A stretch of DNA of 64,000 nt from Piliocolobus tephrosceles (GCF_002776525.5 NC_045441.1:67895467-67959466); one strand, 5' to 3'; positions 24,045-36,653 are shown, counted from the stretch's first letter. Made by a program: numbers and translations. Notes: generated by a model from the letters alone, not told the origin.

Positions 24045-24489
24045 TTCTGACATTCTGAAACAATGAAAGAATGACAAGCTTTTACATCGTTAATAAGTGT
24101 TTCTTGATAATTTTCCATATCTTTCTCTTTCATAATCTTCCACATTTCTGAAAATGGAGAGGCTCTTTTGCCTACACATAAGAATGCATAGAGAGTAAAT
24201 AGAATTACAAAACCTCAAACTTGAAAGTGACCTTTCAGGTAATTCAAGAACGTGACTAATATTTCAATTTCCACCAAAACAACACTTAAAGTAGTTGTTC
24301 AAGTCTATATTTGAATGCCTTTAATGGAGAAACTACTTCTATCTTTTAATCTTCTTTCGTAAGACACACGGATTTTTTTTTCTAAATTATGTTCAGATGA
24401 AAACAAGACATTTGATCTCACCATACTTACACTAGTGTTATGAAACTCTGTGAATGCTGGCATTGACACACTTAGCATATGCCTTCAAT
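24045..24489. other. Unclassified DNA
   Basis: Short unique stretch between the AluY and the L1; nothing recognised. Confidence 0.5.
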
Positions 24490-24499
24490 AAAGACTTTT

Positions 24500-25534
24500 G
24501 GGGGGGGGCGGAGCAAGACGGCCAAATAGGAACAGCTCCAGTCTCCAGCTCCCAGCGCGAGCGACACAGAAGACAGGTGATTTCTGCATTTTCAACTGAG
24601 GTACTGGGTTTATCTCACAAATGGTGCTGGTCAGCTGTTGCACCCCGACCAGCGAGAGCTGAAGCAGGGTGAGGCATCGCCTCACCTGGGAAGCACAAGG
24701 GGGCAGGGAATCCCTTTTCCTGGCCAGGGGAAATGAGACACACAACACCTGGAAAATCGGGTAACTCCCACCCCAATACTGCGCTTTAAGCAAACGGGCA
24801 CACCAGAAGATTATATCCCACACCTGGCCAGGAGGGTCCCACACCCACGGAGCCTTTCTCACTGCTAGCACAGCAGTCTGCGATCTAACTGCAAGGCAGC
24901 AGCGAGGCTGGGGGAGGGGCACCCGCCATTGCTGAGGCCTAAGTAGGTAAACAAAGCCCTGGAAAGATCAAACTGGGTGGAGCTCACAGCAGCTCAAGGA
25001 GGCCTGTGAGTCTCTGTAGACTCCACCTCTGGGGACAGGGCACAGCTAAAAAACAACAACACACACACACACAAAAAAAGGCAGCAGAAACCTCTGCAGA
25101 TGCAAAGGACTCTGTCTGACAACTTTGAAGAGAGCAGTGGATCTCCCAACACAGAGGTTGAGATCTGAGAACAGACAGACTGCCTGCTCAAGTGGGTCCC
25201 TAACCCCTGAGTAGCCTAACTGGGAGACATCCCCCACTAGGGGCAGACCGACACTCCACATGTTACACGGTGGAGTACACCCCCGAGAGGAAGCTTCCAA
25301 AGCAAGAATCAGACAGGTACACTTGCTATTCAGCAGTATTCTATCTTCTGCAGCCTCTGCTGCTGACACCCAGGCAAACAGGGTCTGGAGTGGACCTCAA
25401 GCAATCTCCAACAGACCTACAGCTGAGGGTCCTGACTATTAGAAGGAAAACTAACAAACAGGAAGGACACCCACACCAAAACCCCATCAGTACGTCACCA
25501 TCATCAACGACCAGAGGCAGATAAAACCACAAAG
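24500..25534 (+). promoter_or_regulatory. L1 5' UTR with internal promoter
   Basis: The roughly 1.0-kb region before ORF1 corresponds to the L1 5' UTR, which in this family carries an internal RNA polymerase II promoter and an antisense promoter. It is GC-richer than the surroundings. The YY1-type site near 24513-24520 has a T-to-C change. A (CA)n tract lies at 25058-25074. Several sizeable minus-strand frames here (for example 24485-24922) are by-products of this composition. Confidence 0.85.
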
Positions 25535-26549
25535 ATGGGGAAAAAGCAAGGCAGAAAAGCTGGAAATTCAAAGAATATGAGCGCTTCTCCCCCTCCAAAG
25601 GAACGCAGCTCATTTCCAGCAACAGATCACAGCTGGACGGAGAATGACTTTGACGACATGAGAGAAGAAGGCTTCAGACCATCAAACTTCTCAGAGCTAA
25701 AGGAGGAATTACATAACTAGTGCAAAAAACTAAAAATCTTGAAAAAAGAGTGGAAGAATTGATAACCAGAATAATTAATGCAGAGAAGGCCATAAACGAA
25801 CTGACAGAGATGAAAACCATGACACGAGAAATACGTGACAAATGCACAAGCCTCAGTAATCGACTCGATCAACTGGAAGAAAGAGTATCAGCAATTGAGG
25901 ATCAAATTAATTAAATGAAGCGAGAAGAGAAACCAAAAGAAAAAAGAAGAAAAAGAAATGAATAAAGCCTGCAATAAGTATGGGATTATGTAAAAAGACC
26001 AAATCTACGTCTGATTGGGGTGCCTGAAAGTAAGGGGGAAAATGGAACCAAGTTGGAAAACACTCTTCAGGATATCATTCAGGAGAACTTCCCCAACCTA
26101 GTAGGGCAGGCCAACATTCAAATTCAGGAAATACAGAGAACACCACAAAGATACTCCTCGAGAAGAGCAAATCCAAGACACACAATTGCCAGATTCACCA
26201 AAGTTGAAATGAAGGAAAAAATCTTAAGGGCAGCCAGAGAGAAAGGTCAGGTTACTCACAAAGGGAAGCCCATCAGACTAACAGCAGATCTCTCGGCAGA
26301 AACTCTACAAGCCAGAAGCAAGTGGGGGCCAATATTCAACATTCTTAAAGAAAAGAATTTTAAGCCCAGAATTTCATATCCAGCCAAACTAAGTTTCATA
26401 AGTGAAGGGGGAAAAAAATCCTTTACAGATAAGCAAATGCTTAGAGATTTTGTCACCACCAGGCTGCCTTACAAGAGACCCTGAAGGAAGCCCTAAACAT
26501 GGAAAGGAACAACCGGTACCAGCCATTGCAAAAACATGCCAAACTGTAA
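25535..26549 (+). pseudogene. L1 ORF1 (RNA-binding chaperone), broken
   Basis: ORF1p is the trimeric RNA-binding chaperone that coats L1 RNA. Translation begins at ATG 25535 (MGKKQGRKAGNSKNM) and stops after 61 codons at TAG 25718-25720. The coiled-coil part resumes one frame away (25720-25914, with LEERVSAIEDQIN near the end) and is stopped at 25912-25914, 25963-25965 and 25975-25977. The RNA-recognition and C-terminal part is open from 26020 to TGA 26482-26484, where a 1-base loss near 26464 shifts frame. The family's normal C-terminus is still legible in the other frame up to TAA 26547-26549. Non-functional. Confidence 0.93.
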
Positions 26550-26612
26550 AGACCATCGAGGCGAGGAAGAAACTGCATCAACTAACGAGCAAAATAACCA
26601 CTTAATATCATA

Positions 26613-29600
26613 GTGGCAGGATCAAGTTCACACATAACAATATTAACCTTAAATGTAAATGGACGAAATGCTCCAATTAAAAGACATAGACTGGCAAACT
26701 GGATAAAGAGTCAGGACCCATCAGTTTACTATATTCAGGAGACCCATCTCACATGCAGAGACATACATAGGCTCAAAATAAAGGGATGGAGGAAGATCTG
26801 CCAAGCAAATGGAAAACAAAAAAAAGCAGGGGTTGCAATACTAGTCTCTGATAAAACAGACTTTAAACCATCAAAGATCAAAAGAGACAAAGAAGGCCAT
26901 TACATAATAGTAAAGGGATCAATTCAACAGGAAGAGCTAACTATCCTAAATATATATGCACCAAATACAGGAGCACCCAGATTCATAAAGCAAGTCCTTA
27001 GAGACTTACAAAGGGACTTAGACTCCCATACAATAATAATGGGAGACTTCAACACCCCACTGTCAACATTAGACAGATCAACAAGACAGAAAGTTAACAA
27101 GGATATACAGGAATTGAACTCATCTCTGCAGCAAGCAGACCTAATAGACATCTACAGAACTCTCCACCCCAAATCAACAGAATATACATTCTTCTCAGCA
27201 CCACATCACACTTATTCCAAAATTGACCACATAATTGGAAGTAAAGCACTCCTCAGCAAATGTACAAAAACAGAAATTATAACAAACTGTCTCTCAGACC
27301 ACACTGCAATCAAAGTAGAACTCAGGACCAAGAACCTCAATCAAAACTGCTCAACTACGTGGAAACTGAATAACCTGCTCCTGAATGACTACTGGATACA
27401 TAACGAAATGAAGGCAGAAATAAAGATGTTCTTTGAAACCAATGAAAACAAAGATACAACATACCAGAATCTCTGGGACACATTTAAAGCAGTGTGTAGA
27501 GGGAAATTTATAGCACTAAATGCCTGTAAGAGAAAGCAGGAAAGACCTAAAATTAACACTCTAACATCACAATTAAAAGGACTAGAGAAGCAAGAGCAAA
27601 CACATTCACAAGCTAGCAGAAGGCAAGAAATAACTAAGATCAGAGCAGAACTGAAGGAGATAGAGACACAAAAAACCCTCCAAAAAATCAATGAATCTAG
27701 GAGTTGTTTTTTTGAAAAGATCAACAAAATTGATAGACCGCTAGCAAGACTAATAAAGAAGAAAAGAGAGAAGAATCAAATAGATGCAATAAAAAATGAT
27801 AAAGGGGATATCACCACCGACCCCACAGAAATACAAACTACCATCAGAGAATACTATAAACACCTCTACGCAAATCAACTAGAAAATCTAAAAGAAATGG
27901 ATAATTTCCTGGACACTTACACTCTCCCAAGACTAAACCAGGAAGAAGCTGAATCCCTGAATAGACCAATAGCAGGCTCTGAAATTGAGGCAATAATTAA
28001 TAGCCTACCAACGAAAAAAAGTCCAGGACCAGATGGATTCACAGCTGAATTCTACCAGAGGTACAAGGAGGAGCTGGTACCATTCCTTCTGAAACTATTC
28101 CAATGAATAGAAAAAGAGGGAATCCTCCTTAACTCATTTTATGAGGCCAACATCATATTGATACCAAAGCCTGGCAGAGACACAACAAAAAACGAGAATT
28201 TTAGACCAATATCCCTATGAACATTGATGCAAAAATCCTCAATAAAATACTGGCAAACTGGATTCAGCAGCACATCAAAAAGCTTATCCACTATGATCAA
28301 GTGGGCTTCATCCCTGGGATGCAAGCCTGGTTCAACATACGCAAATCAATAAACGTAATCCAGTATATAAACAGAACCAAAGACAAAAATCACATGATTA
28401 TCTCAAAAGATGCAGAAAAGGCCTTTGACAAAATTCAACAGCCCTTCGTGCTAAAAATGCTCAATAAATTTGGTATTGATGGAACGTATCTCAAAATAAT
28501 AAGAGCTATTTATGACAAACCCACAGCTAATATCATATTAAATGGGCAAAAACTGGAAAAATTCCCTTTGAAAACTGGCACAAGACAGGGATGCCCTCTC
28601 TCACCACTCCTATTCAACACAGTGTTGGAAGTTCTGGCTAGGGCAATCAGGCAAGAGAAAGAAATCAAGGGTATTCAGTTAGGAAAAGAAGAAGTCAAAT
28701 TGTCCCTGTTTGCAGATGACATGATTGTGTATTTAGAAAACCCCATTGTCTCAGCCCAAAATCTCCTTAAGCTGATAAGCAACTTCAGCAAAGTCTCAGG
28801 ATACAAAATTAATGTGCAAAAATCACAAGCATTCTTATACACCAGTAACAGACAAGCAGAGAGCCAAATCAGGAATGAACTTCCATTCACAATTGCTTCA
28901 AAGAGAATAAAATACCTAGGAATCCAACTTACAAGGGATGTAAAGGACCTCTTCAAGGACAACTACAAACCACTGCTCAGTGAAATAAAAGAGGACACAA
29001 ACAAATGGAAGAACATACCATGCTCATGGATAGGAAGAATCAATATCGTGAAAATGGCCATACTGTCCAAGGTAATTTATAGATTGAATGCCATCCCCAT
29101 CAAGCTACCAATGAGTTTCTTCACAGAATTGGAAAAAACTGCTTTAAAGTTCATATGGAACCAAAAAAGAGCCCGCATTTCCAAGACAATCCTAAGTCAA
29201 AAGAACAAAGCTGGAGGCATCACTATACCTGACTTCAAACTATACTACAAGGCTACAGTAACCACAACAGCATGGTACTGGTACCAAAACAGAGATATAG
29301 ACCAATGGAACAGAACGGAATCCTCACAAATAATACCACACATCTACAGCCATCTGATCTTTCATAAACCTGAGAAAAACAAGAAATGGGGAAAGGATTC
29401 CCTATTTAATAAATGGTGCTGGGAAAATTGGCTAACCATAAGTAGAAAGCTGAAACTGGATCCTTTCTTACTCCTTATACGAAAATTAATTCAAGATGGA
29501 TTAGAGACTTAAATGTTAGACCGAATACCATAAAAAACCCTAGAAGAAAACCTAGGTAATACCATTCAGGACATAGGCATGGGCAAGGACTTCATGTCTA

Positions 29601-30439
29601 AAACACCAAAAGCAACGGCAACAAAAGCCAAAATTGACAAATGGGATCTAATTAAACTAAAGAGCTTCTGCACAGCAAAAGAAACTACCATCAGAGTGAA
29701 AAGGCAACCTACAGAATGGGAGAAAATTTTTTCAATCTACTCATCTGACAAAGGGCTAATATCCAGAACCTACAAAGAACTCAAACAAATTTACAAGAAA
29801 AAAACAAACAACCCCATCAAAAAGTGGGCAAAGGATATGAACAGACATTTCTCAAAAGAAGACATTCATACAGCCAACAGACACATGAAAAAATGCTCAT
29901 CTACACTGGCCATCAAAGAAATGCAAATCAAAACCACAATGAGATACCATCTCACACCAGTTAGAATGGCAATCATTAAAAAATCAGGAAACAACAGGTG
30001 CTGGAGAGGATGTGGAGAAATAGGAACACTTTTACACTGTTGGTGGGATTGTAAACTAGTTCAACCATTACGGAAAACAGTATGGTGACTCCTCAAGGAT
30101 CTAGAACTAGAAGTACCATATGACCCAGCCATCCCATTACTGGGTATATACCCAAAGGATTACAAATCATGCTGCTATAAAGACACATGCACACGTATGT
30201 TTACTGCGGCACTATTCACAATAGCAAAGACTTGGAATCAACCCAAATGTCCATCTGTGACAGACTGGATTAAGAAAATGTGGCACATATACACCATGGA
30301 ATACTATGCAGCCATAAAAAAGGATGAGTTTGCGTCCTTTGTAGGGACATGGATGCAGCTGGAAACCATCATTCTTAGCAAACTATCACAAGAACAGAAA
30401 ACCAAACACCGCATGTTCTCACTCATAGGTGGGAACTGA
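26613..30439 (+). pseudogene. L1 ORF2 (endonuclease/reverse transcriptase), broken
   Basis: ORF2p is the endonuclease and reverse transcriptase that drives target-primed reverse transcription. The usual ATG is GTG at 26613. The endonuclease domain is readable, including a conserved SDH triad part at 27294-27302. Breaks: in-frame TGA 28104-28106; a 1-base loss near 28216 that shifts frame; a 1-base loss near 29466 and a 1-base gain near 29535 that together leave TAA 29510-29512; and TGA 30086-30088, a likely CpG decay of CGA. The catalytic FADD motif (28709-28720) and the C-terminal cysteine-rich motif (about 29999-30055) survive. Overall length matches the family's roughly 1275 codons. Confidence 0.95.
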
Positions 30440-30684
30440 ACAATGAGATCACTTGGACTCGGGAAGGGGAACATCACACACCGGGGCCTATCACCGGGAG
30501 GGGGGAGGAGGGAGGGATTGCATTGGGAGTTATACCTGTTGTAAATGATGAGTTGATGGATGCTGACGAGTTGATGGGTGCAGCACACCAACATGGCACA
30601 AGTATACATATGTAACAAACCTGCACGTTATGCACATGTACCCTAGAACTTAAAGTATAATAAAAAATACAAAATTAAAAAAAA
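30440..30684 (+). other. L1 3' UTR with G-rich tract and 18-bp duplication
   Basis: It starts after the ORF2 stop. A G/A polypurine tract at about 30496-30518 could form a G-quadruplex, as known for L1 3' UTRs. An imperfect 18-bp tandem duplication follows (30547-30564 and 30565-30582, three mismatches). AATAAA-like TATAATAAAAAATA lies before the A-tail. Confidence 0.9.
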
Positions 30685-30692
30685 AAAGACTT

Positions 30693-31504
30693 GACATTAA
30701 GAAAAGGCTCACACACATATCTGGTTTTATTTTTACTTTCAAAGTCATTTCTTAAAAAGTATAGTAACCTACACTTAGGGCAACTGCATCTCAATTTGCC
30801 CCAGACAAGAACAAGTTATGTCTTTTTTTTTTTTTTCCCATCAGAGTAATTATCACCAGTTTCACTTCACTTTCAAAATGTTCCCATTTAGACAACACAT
30901 TAGATAGGCTCACCATACCAAAAGGGTTATTTATTCTCCACAGCCTGATCTATGAGCACTCTTTATAATAAATAAGAACTCAAAGTGGTTTATCCTTTTT
31001 TAATTTCAGAAGTATTGACTTCCATTATGATTTCCATTCATATGTTTTTCTCCTAATTCTCTAAACGAATGCCTATACAATTACATCTAAAATCTAGCAA
31101 ACTTCTGCTTCAACAATATAGTAGATTAGATATCCTGCACAACCCTCCAATGAAACAATAATGAAGTATATAATATATATTTAAAAAGTCATTTTAAATG
31201 CAATTCTGAACCGACACCAAAATATGAAAAACATAGAGTTTCACAATGAAGTAAACCCAGAACGCTGAGATGTAACCTAGCATCAAATACTCTTTTACCC
31301 TTAAAGTTTCTGCTAGACCCTGTGGAGTGGATTTTGATAACTTACAGAAGATAAAGCCCTGGACCTGAAAAATGTTGACAAGTCAGTGATCTAAGAAACA
31401 AACATTGGGTATTCAAGTTACTATTGTTTCAACTTTTCTCTAGGTTGAAACATTAGAAAAAATAAAAAGTTGTAGAGAAAAGTTCATACACAGGCAGACT
31501 GGAT
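30693..31504. other. Unclassified AT-rich DNA
   Basis: No gene. A T-run at about 30821-30837 lacks an adjoining Alu. Part of 31130-31400 could be decayed L1M, unproven. Confidence 0.4.
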
Positions 31505-31705
31505 ATTAAGGTGATGGTTACTTTCAGGAAGAAGTGAAGAAATGGGCACTGGGAGGTTCCTGACAAAGTCCCATTATTTTACTTGAATGATTAGTGTCTT
31601 TAGCTTGTAATAATTCCTATGGTCAATTTTTGACTTAACACACTTTTCTACAAGTAACTTATATTTCCATTAACATTTTTAAATGTCAAAAATATTGAAA
31701 TAAAG
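31505..31705 (+). repeat. Probable L1M 3' end fragment
   Basis: TTAAGGTGATGGTTACTTTCAGG, GAAATGGGCACTGGGAGGTTC, ACACACTTTTCTACAAGTAA and a terminal TTGAAATAAA follow the order of an ancient L1 3' UTR in plus orientation. Confidence 0.5.
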
Positions 31706-33090
31706 TGGCCTTTATTTGATAGTTTTCCCCAGTCTCTGACACAATTTCTTTTCTGGAGAAACTATCTGTAAATCAAGTCTTAAAAGTATCTTTACACACA
31801 AATTTTCAAGGAAAATGAGAACTCAGAGTTTTGAAAATTTACAAACACAACAGGAAACTAAGCACCATAAGAAAAAAACAACTAAAACAAAAAGCCAATG
31901 ATACAGACTCTCATCATTTAGACATATTGTTAGACATATAGGTATGATTTATATATCTGAAGAAATAAAAGCTTGAAAATATAATCAGCAAAAGGGGAGA
32001 GTTAATTAAGTATACATGTAATACAATATGTATATTATATATTATAAATTATATATTACAGTTAAAATAGCATATATATTTGTACACATGATAAATATAA
32101 AGACTCAAATGAAGATTTTCAAAGATGTTTATTTCAGCTTTTTTAAAAAACTGAATTACTAGAAACTAAAGAAACTAAATTACTATAGTTACTGGAATTA
32201 ACATTAAAATGTTAGAAGATTATTTCTGGGAGGTTAGTTTGAAAGATGAAGGGAAGAGGATTTACCTATTTCCATATTACAAACTAAAAACAGTGACATA
32301 ATGTAGAACAATTTTAGCTTCCATTTTGTGTGCCTTTTACTTCTTGAATATAAAATATTCTTTTAAGAACTGAAATCTAGAAAAATATAAAGTTCAGGAG
32401 GATCTGGACTAAGAAAACATCACTGGACTTGATGATTCAATGGAATGAAAGAGATATGATTGTAGTGTTAGAATATGCTGAGAGGAGGTGGAAGCAGCAT
32501 GTAGAGGTCATTCATATACAAATAACTATTCATGAAAGGATAACCTGATGATTGATAAAGACGATAAAACAATTGACCTTTTAAGAGGGTGGTATATTTC
32601 AAAATTGAAGGAAGAATCCTAGAGGGGAGATTTTTGAGGATAATGAAAAGAAAAGGAAAGACTGACAAGAAAGTAACGGATGAGATGAATATAAAAATAT
32701 GGCAAGACAAAGCTTGGAAATAAGGGTGAAGAAAACTTTCTCTAAAATGAAAGGAAAGAAAAAGATAATGGAAGAAAGATATGAAAGTAGAAATAAACAG
32801 AACTAAATGAGGTGTAGTTTAAGGTTTGTAGCCTCAATCTTCTCATTATGTAGACAAACAGGAAAGCCATTCTGTGAAAAAAGCAGAAACTATGGTTTGA
32901 TGGAGCCAATTTTTTCTTGGTAAGTAGGTAATGGTGATCCCAGACACTGATGTAAGTGATCAATGTCCCGTGAGGCTGTTGACTAGGCTCAGAAGTATCC
33001 TTAAATGATTAGCTCTGTAAAATCATTAGACTGCACACTTACAATATCTATATTGATTTTTCTGATTTTTCTTATCACCAGGCAAGGAAA
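31706..33090. other. Unclassified AT-rich DNA
   Basis: No gene or repeat recognised. A TA-rich run lies at about 32010-32090; 32460-32800 is purine-biased, which creates pyrimidine-coded minus-strand frames (32468-32710, 32742-32963) that look like hydrophobic proteins but have no family features. Confidence 0.45.
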
Positions 33091-33097
33091 AACATCA

Positions 33098-33405
33098 TCT
33101 GTTCTTTTGCTTGTTTGTTTGTCTGAGGTGGAGTCGCACTCTTTCGCCCAGGCTGGAGTGCAGTGGTGCAATCTTGGCTCACTGTAACCTCTGCCTCCCG
33201 GGTTCAAGCAATTCTTGCTCCTCAGCCTCTCAAGGAGCTGGGACTACAGGCACGTGCCACCATGCCCAACTAATTTTTGTATTTTTAATAGAGACGGGGT
33301 TTCACCATATTGCCCAGGCTGGTCTCAAACTCCTGACCTCGTGATCCACCCGCCTCGGCTTCCCAAAGTGCTGGGATTACAGGTGTGAGCCACTGCGGCT
33401 GGCCC
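33098..33405 (-). mobile_element. Alu SINE, minus strand
   Basis: T/TG-rich tail, GTCTGAGGTGGAGTCGCACT to CACTGCGGCTGGCCC. A 7-bp ACATCAT at 33091-33097 and 33406-33412 is the likely TSD. Frames 33005-33344 are antisense Alu. Confidence 0.94.
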
Positions 33406-33511
33406 ACATCATTGGTTTTACAAAGGCAAATTAACGAGATAATAAACAAGATAGACAAATAACACTTTCAAGTTCTTTTAAAGATAAAGTAAGTACTGCT
33501 GTGGCAAATGA

Positions 33512-33804
33512 GACAAGTTATTGTGCGAGTGGAGAAAAGAGAGCACATGGGGGAGAGAAGGAAAGATGAGAATTAAAGAAAAGCAAGAAAGAGAAAAAGA
33601 CTTGAAGAGAAGAAGGAAAGGGAATTCAAAAAGTGGAAACTGTGTTGACTGGAAGACCCACATGAGGAGAAGCAGAAAGAAGGAGGAGAAACAACAGAGA
33701 AAGAAATGGAAGAAAACGGCAATGAGTAAAACTAGGGAGCACAAACTGATAGGGAAACAATAACAGCTGAACAAAGTGAAACAAAGCAAAAGGACAAAAA
33801 AGGA
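33512..33804 (+). other. Purine-rich (G/A) tract
   Basis: The plus strand is overwhelmingly A and G for nearly 300 bases. It is not a simple tandem repeat. It yields an 80-codon Lys/Arg/Glu-rich frame (33521-33763) and a Phe/Leu/Ser/Cys-rich one on the minus strand; both follow from base composition. Possible roles such as triplex formation or nucleosome exclusion are speculation. Confidence 0.7.
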
Positions 33805-33996
33805 AATTAGAGTTGATATTTATACAATGCTTACATTTTGCCTTAACTTTCATAAAAAATCTATGAGGTAGGTGCTATGATGTCTGCATTTTATAAAGTT
33901 CTCACGCATGGAGAGAAGAATTCACTTTCTAAGTTTACACACCATTATATATAGAAGATTTAAATTCAGGTCGTTGGATTTCTGTGTTTTTAACCA
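33805..33996 (+). repeat. MIR SINE
   Basis: TTGATATTTATACAATGCTTAC, TCTATGAGGTAGGTGCTATG, TGTCTGCATTTTATAAAGTT, TTAAATTCAGGTCG and TTTTTAACCA follow the MIR consensus order, including the well-kept GAGGTAGGTGCTAT core. Confidence 0.78.
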
Positions 33997-36653
33997 ATAA
34001 TGTCATACTACAAGAAGCAAGGGGATGAAGAAAAAGGAAGTGAGACAAAATATGAAGGTTTTTTTGTTTTCTTGGACTGGAAGCAGTTTGCCTCTGCTCA
34101 AACTCCTTTCCTTTTCATGTCTCATAAGCCTGTCCATCTTTCCACGCTTGTTAGTTCTTCCTTTTCAGTGACTAACAAGCTTTCATCTATAAGCGGAAGA
34201 TCAAATCCTGTCCAAAAACCAGACCAGGAAACTCCCTGGAAATGAAGACAATAACCAAGTTAGTTTCTTGGAAGCTAATGATAATTGTCCTTCTTGGTTC
34301 TAATGAACCTCACTTTCATTTAATCAAGCCCTGTTCAGGTTTAACTGGGACAGATTTCATGACTGTTGAGGCCAGTGCAAATTTTGATGTCTAATTTCCA
34401 TGTTATATTTATGTTTACTAAACTGAAAAGCAAACAATCTAACAGGTTCAAGTCTTTATGAATAATTAGGGATACATTAAAATCCTGGATATCATTTTGT
34501 AGGAAACTGATACAATAGTTGAAGCAATACTTATCACCATGGTAATGACATTAAGGATTTCATAAAATGGTCTCTTTTTTTTCCCCTCAAAAGAAAGAAT
34601 AATTTGGAAAAGACTGAAAATAGCCTGCTGGCAGACTCTAACAATCTCAATTCCAGTGAAGCATTTTGGTTATAGAAACAAGATAAAACTGCTTGACTAC
34701 ATTCGCTGCTACTGTTGCACTGGGATTACCTGATTATTGGCAGGGTTTGATCATGGCTTCTCACCGACAGCTTCCCAAAATTCACATGAAAGAAACAATG
34801 ACCTGATATTCTAGCTAAATTGTATCTTAGCTGTAATATAAACTTCTTTTATTTATTATCTTGATTAGAGTTTGAACATATTATCAATTATAGGTCCTTT
34901 GCTTTTCTTTGTTTTAATCTCTTTTTAATACACACACACACACACACACAAATTATTTTTCACACATTAGCCTAGACATCAGCAAATTTGATAGATACTT
35001 TCAATGTTTTGTTTCAAATTGTTATTCTAGATAATTCCAGTTTACACAACAGAGCTGAAAATACAAACTACCTGAAAATCCCTTGGATGACCAAATTACT
35101 ATACATAAATATTGCAAAAGCCAGTTTTAGCCTTCCACCTCAAGGTTAGGTATCTGGAATTATTTATTGCATTTAGTATCTGATTATTGTACTGATTAGG
35201 CCTACTGAGTTTAGTATTTTGTCTACTCAACAGCATCTCAATAAACAGCCTATCTTCTAAGTAATATCCAGGATCCATGTTGTGTAAGGAAAAATGGAAA
35301 CGAAAAAACATTCCTATCAAAATGAACCTAAATATAGGAAACTGTTGGATTGACACAGTTATGTACTGTATGGGTTAGCTGCTCCTTGATTCTCAGCTTT
35401 ATTTCTATCCTATGCTTCCTCTGTATCTCAGGAGGCTAGAAAGGTATACACTACATTTCCCATTTGCTGGGTAACTCTTAGCTAGGTTCTACAAGTGGCC
35501 ACTCTGACAGGAAGTAGGAAGACGGTCAGAAGGGAGATTTTTGTTCTGTTTTTCATAGCCCTTGCAGCACTAGCAACAGCAATGACAGATGACTGTGGAC
35601 TCTTGTGGGCAAATGTGGGTCTAGTAACAACTGCAGGTGACTGTTGGCTTTAGAATTTTTGCTGATTCAGCTGCATCAGGAGGCTAAGATTTAATTTAGT
35701 AACATCAATAAGGTTCCAGCACCAACACTAAAAGCAACAGCAGCACTGCTAGCAAATTAGCACACTGTTAGTTTGTAAGTTCTAGCCTATGGTTCTCTCC
35801 CACCTAAAATTAGGCTTAATTCTAGGGATCAGAACAGGGCTCTGTGGAAATTTAATGGCCCCTATCATAGGTAGAGAAAACCAGATATGGCTTAACATTC
35901 ACAAGTATTTGTTAATATTTTTTACTACACAATGGTAACCCAGTTCTTCGATAGCTGACTTGGGGTAAGAATGTAGCAGACAATGATCCCTGAGATCATG
36001 ATTATGGATCAGGAAGGTGGAAAAGGAATAGTCTCAGGAAGCAGCAGACATAAATGAGAAAGAATAGGAAGCAGAAATCTGAAGCAACAGCGAAGAGGGA
36101 AAAGAACAACTAATCGGAGTTTTGCATAGTAAGCTGGAAACTAGAGCATCGTATTTTTATATAAATCAAGCATTTGTTTACAATCCCAGAGAATGCCAGC
36201 TCCATTGCACTTTTTATAATATTGATATATACTTCTATTTAGAGTCTGTTTTTCCTGTTTGTTTTGGTTTTTTTTTGTTTGTTTGTTTTTTGTTTTCAAA
36301 GTAGGCGGAGGTAATAGGCATTTGGCTGGCAGTGCAACTATCCAAATTACTACTCCCGAAAGGAGAAAAGGCAGTTAAACACAGATGTAGGGTACTGTGT
36401 CATGGTAATGAACGTGGTAATGAACGCAGTTTTGCCACACACCAAAGTAGAGCAACACTATATTTAATATTGGCCTTGCTCTGAAAGTAAGAGTTATATA
36501 TAAACATTACAGAAGAATAATGGGAAAAATACGGTTCTGCCTCTATAATGTCAGTACCCTTTAAAGTGTACCAGTTTTCCTATCATGGGAATATCTGACA
36601 ACAAAAGGAAGACATTATCAGAGGATCACACTGAAAAAAGAATTCCATTCACA
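33997..36653. other. Unclassified DNA
   Basis: No gene recognised. It holds a (CA)n tract at 34929-34951. The part 35380-35560 (CTACATTTCCCATTTGCTGGG, GTGGCCACTCTGACAGGAAG) resembles an old dispersed mammalian repeat that I cannot name. A T/G-rich run lies at 36258-36298. Frames of 60-85 codons (34000-34245, 35099-35356) have no domain. Confidence 0.45.
34929..34951. repeat. (CA)n microsatellite
   Basis: An uninterrupted run of about eleven CA units. Confidence 0.95.

Larger units (their letters stand above)
24500..30684 (+). mobile_element. Near full-length LINE-1 (L1PA lineage), inactive
   Basis: An almost complete 6.2-kb L1: 5' UTR beginning in a G-run (24500), ORF1, ORF2, a 3' UTR with a G-rich polypurine tract, and an A-rich tail. 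The 8-bp AAAGACTT at 24490-24497 and 30685-30692 is the TSD, partly merged with the tail. Both reading frames carry stops and frameshifts, so this copy cannot mobilise itself. The 5' end keeps the GGCGGAGCAAGACGGCCAAA core, in which the usual YY1-type AAGATGGC has become AAGACGGC. Confidence 0.97.

Noticed and set aside
24485..24922. 145-codon minus-strand frame across the L1 5' end
   Set aside because: It lies antisense in the GC-rich L1 5' UTR. The L1 antisense-promoter ORF0 idea was considered, but the frame starts and ends without matching its known place clearly enough to claim it.
26613..28106. A cellular endonuclease/reverse-transcriptase gene
   Set aside because: It is L1 ORF2, bounded by L1 UTRs and TSD and broken downstream.
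30821..30837. T-run as the tail of another Alu
   Set aside because: No Alu body follows on either side.
33521..33763. 80-codon Lys/Arg/Glu-rich frame that resembles a nuclear protein
   Set aside because: It follows from an A/G-rich strand; stop codons are scarce by composition, and no domain or initiation context supports it.
36258..36298. T/G-rich run as a SINE tail
   Set aside because: No SINE sequence adjoins; it is low complexity only.
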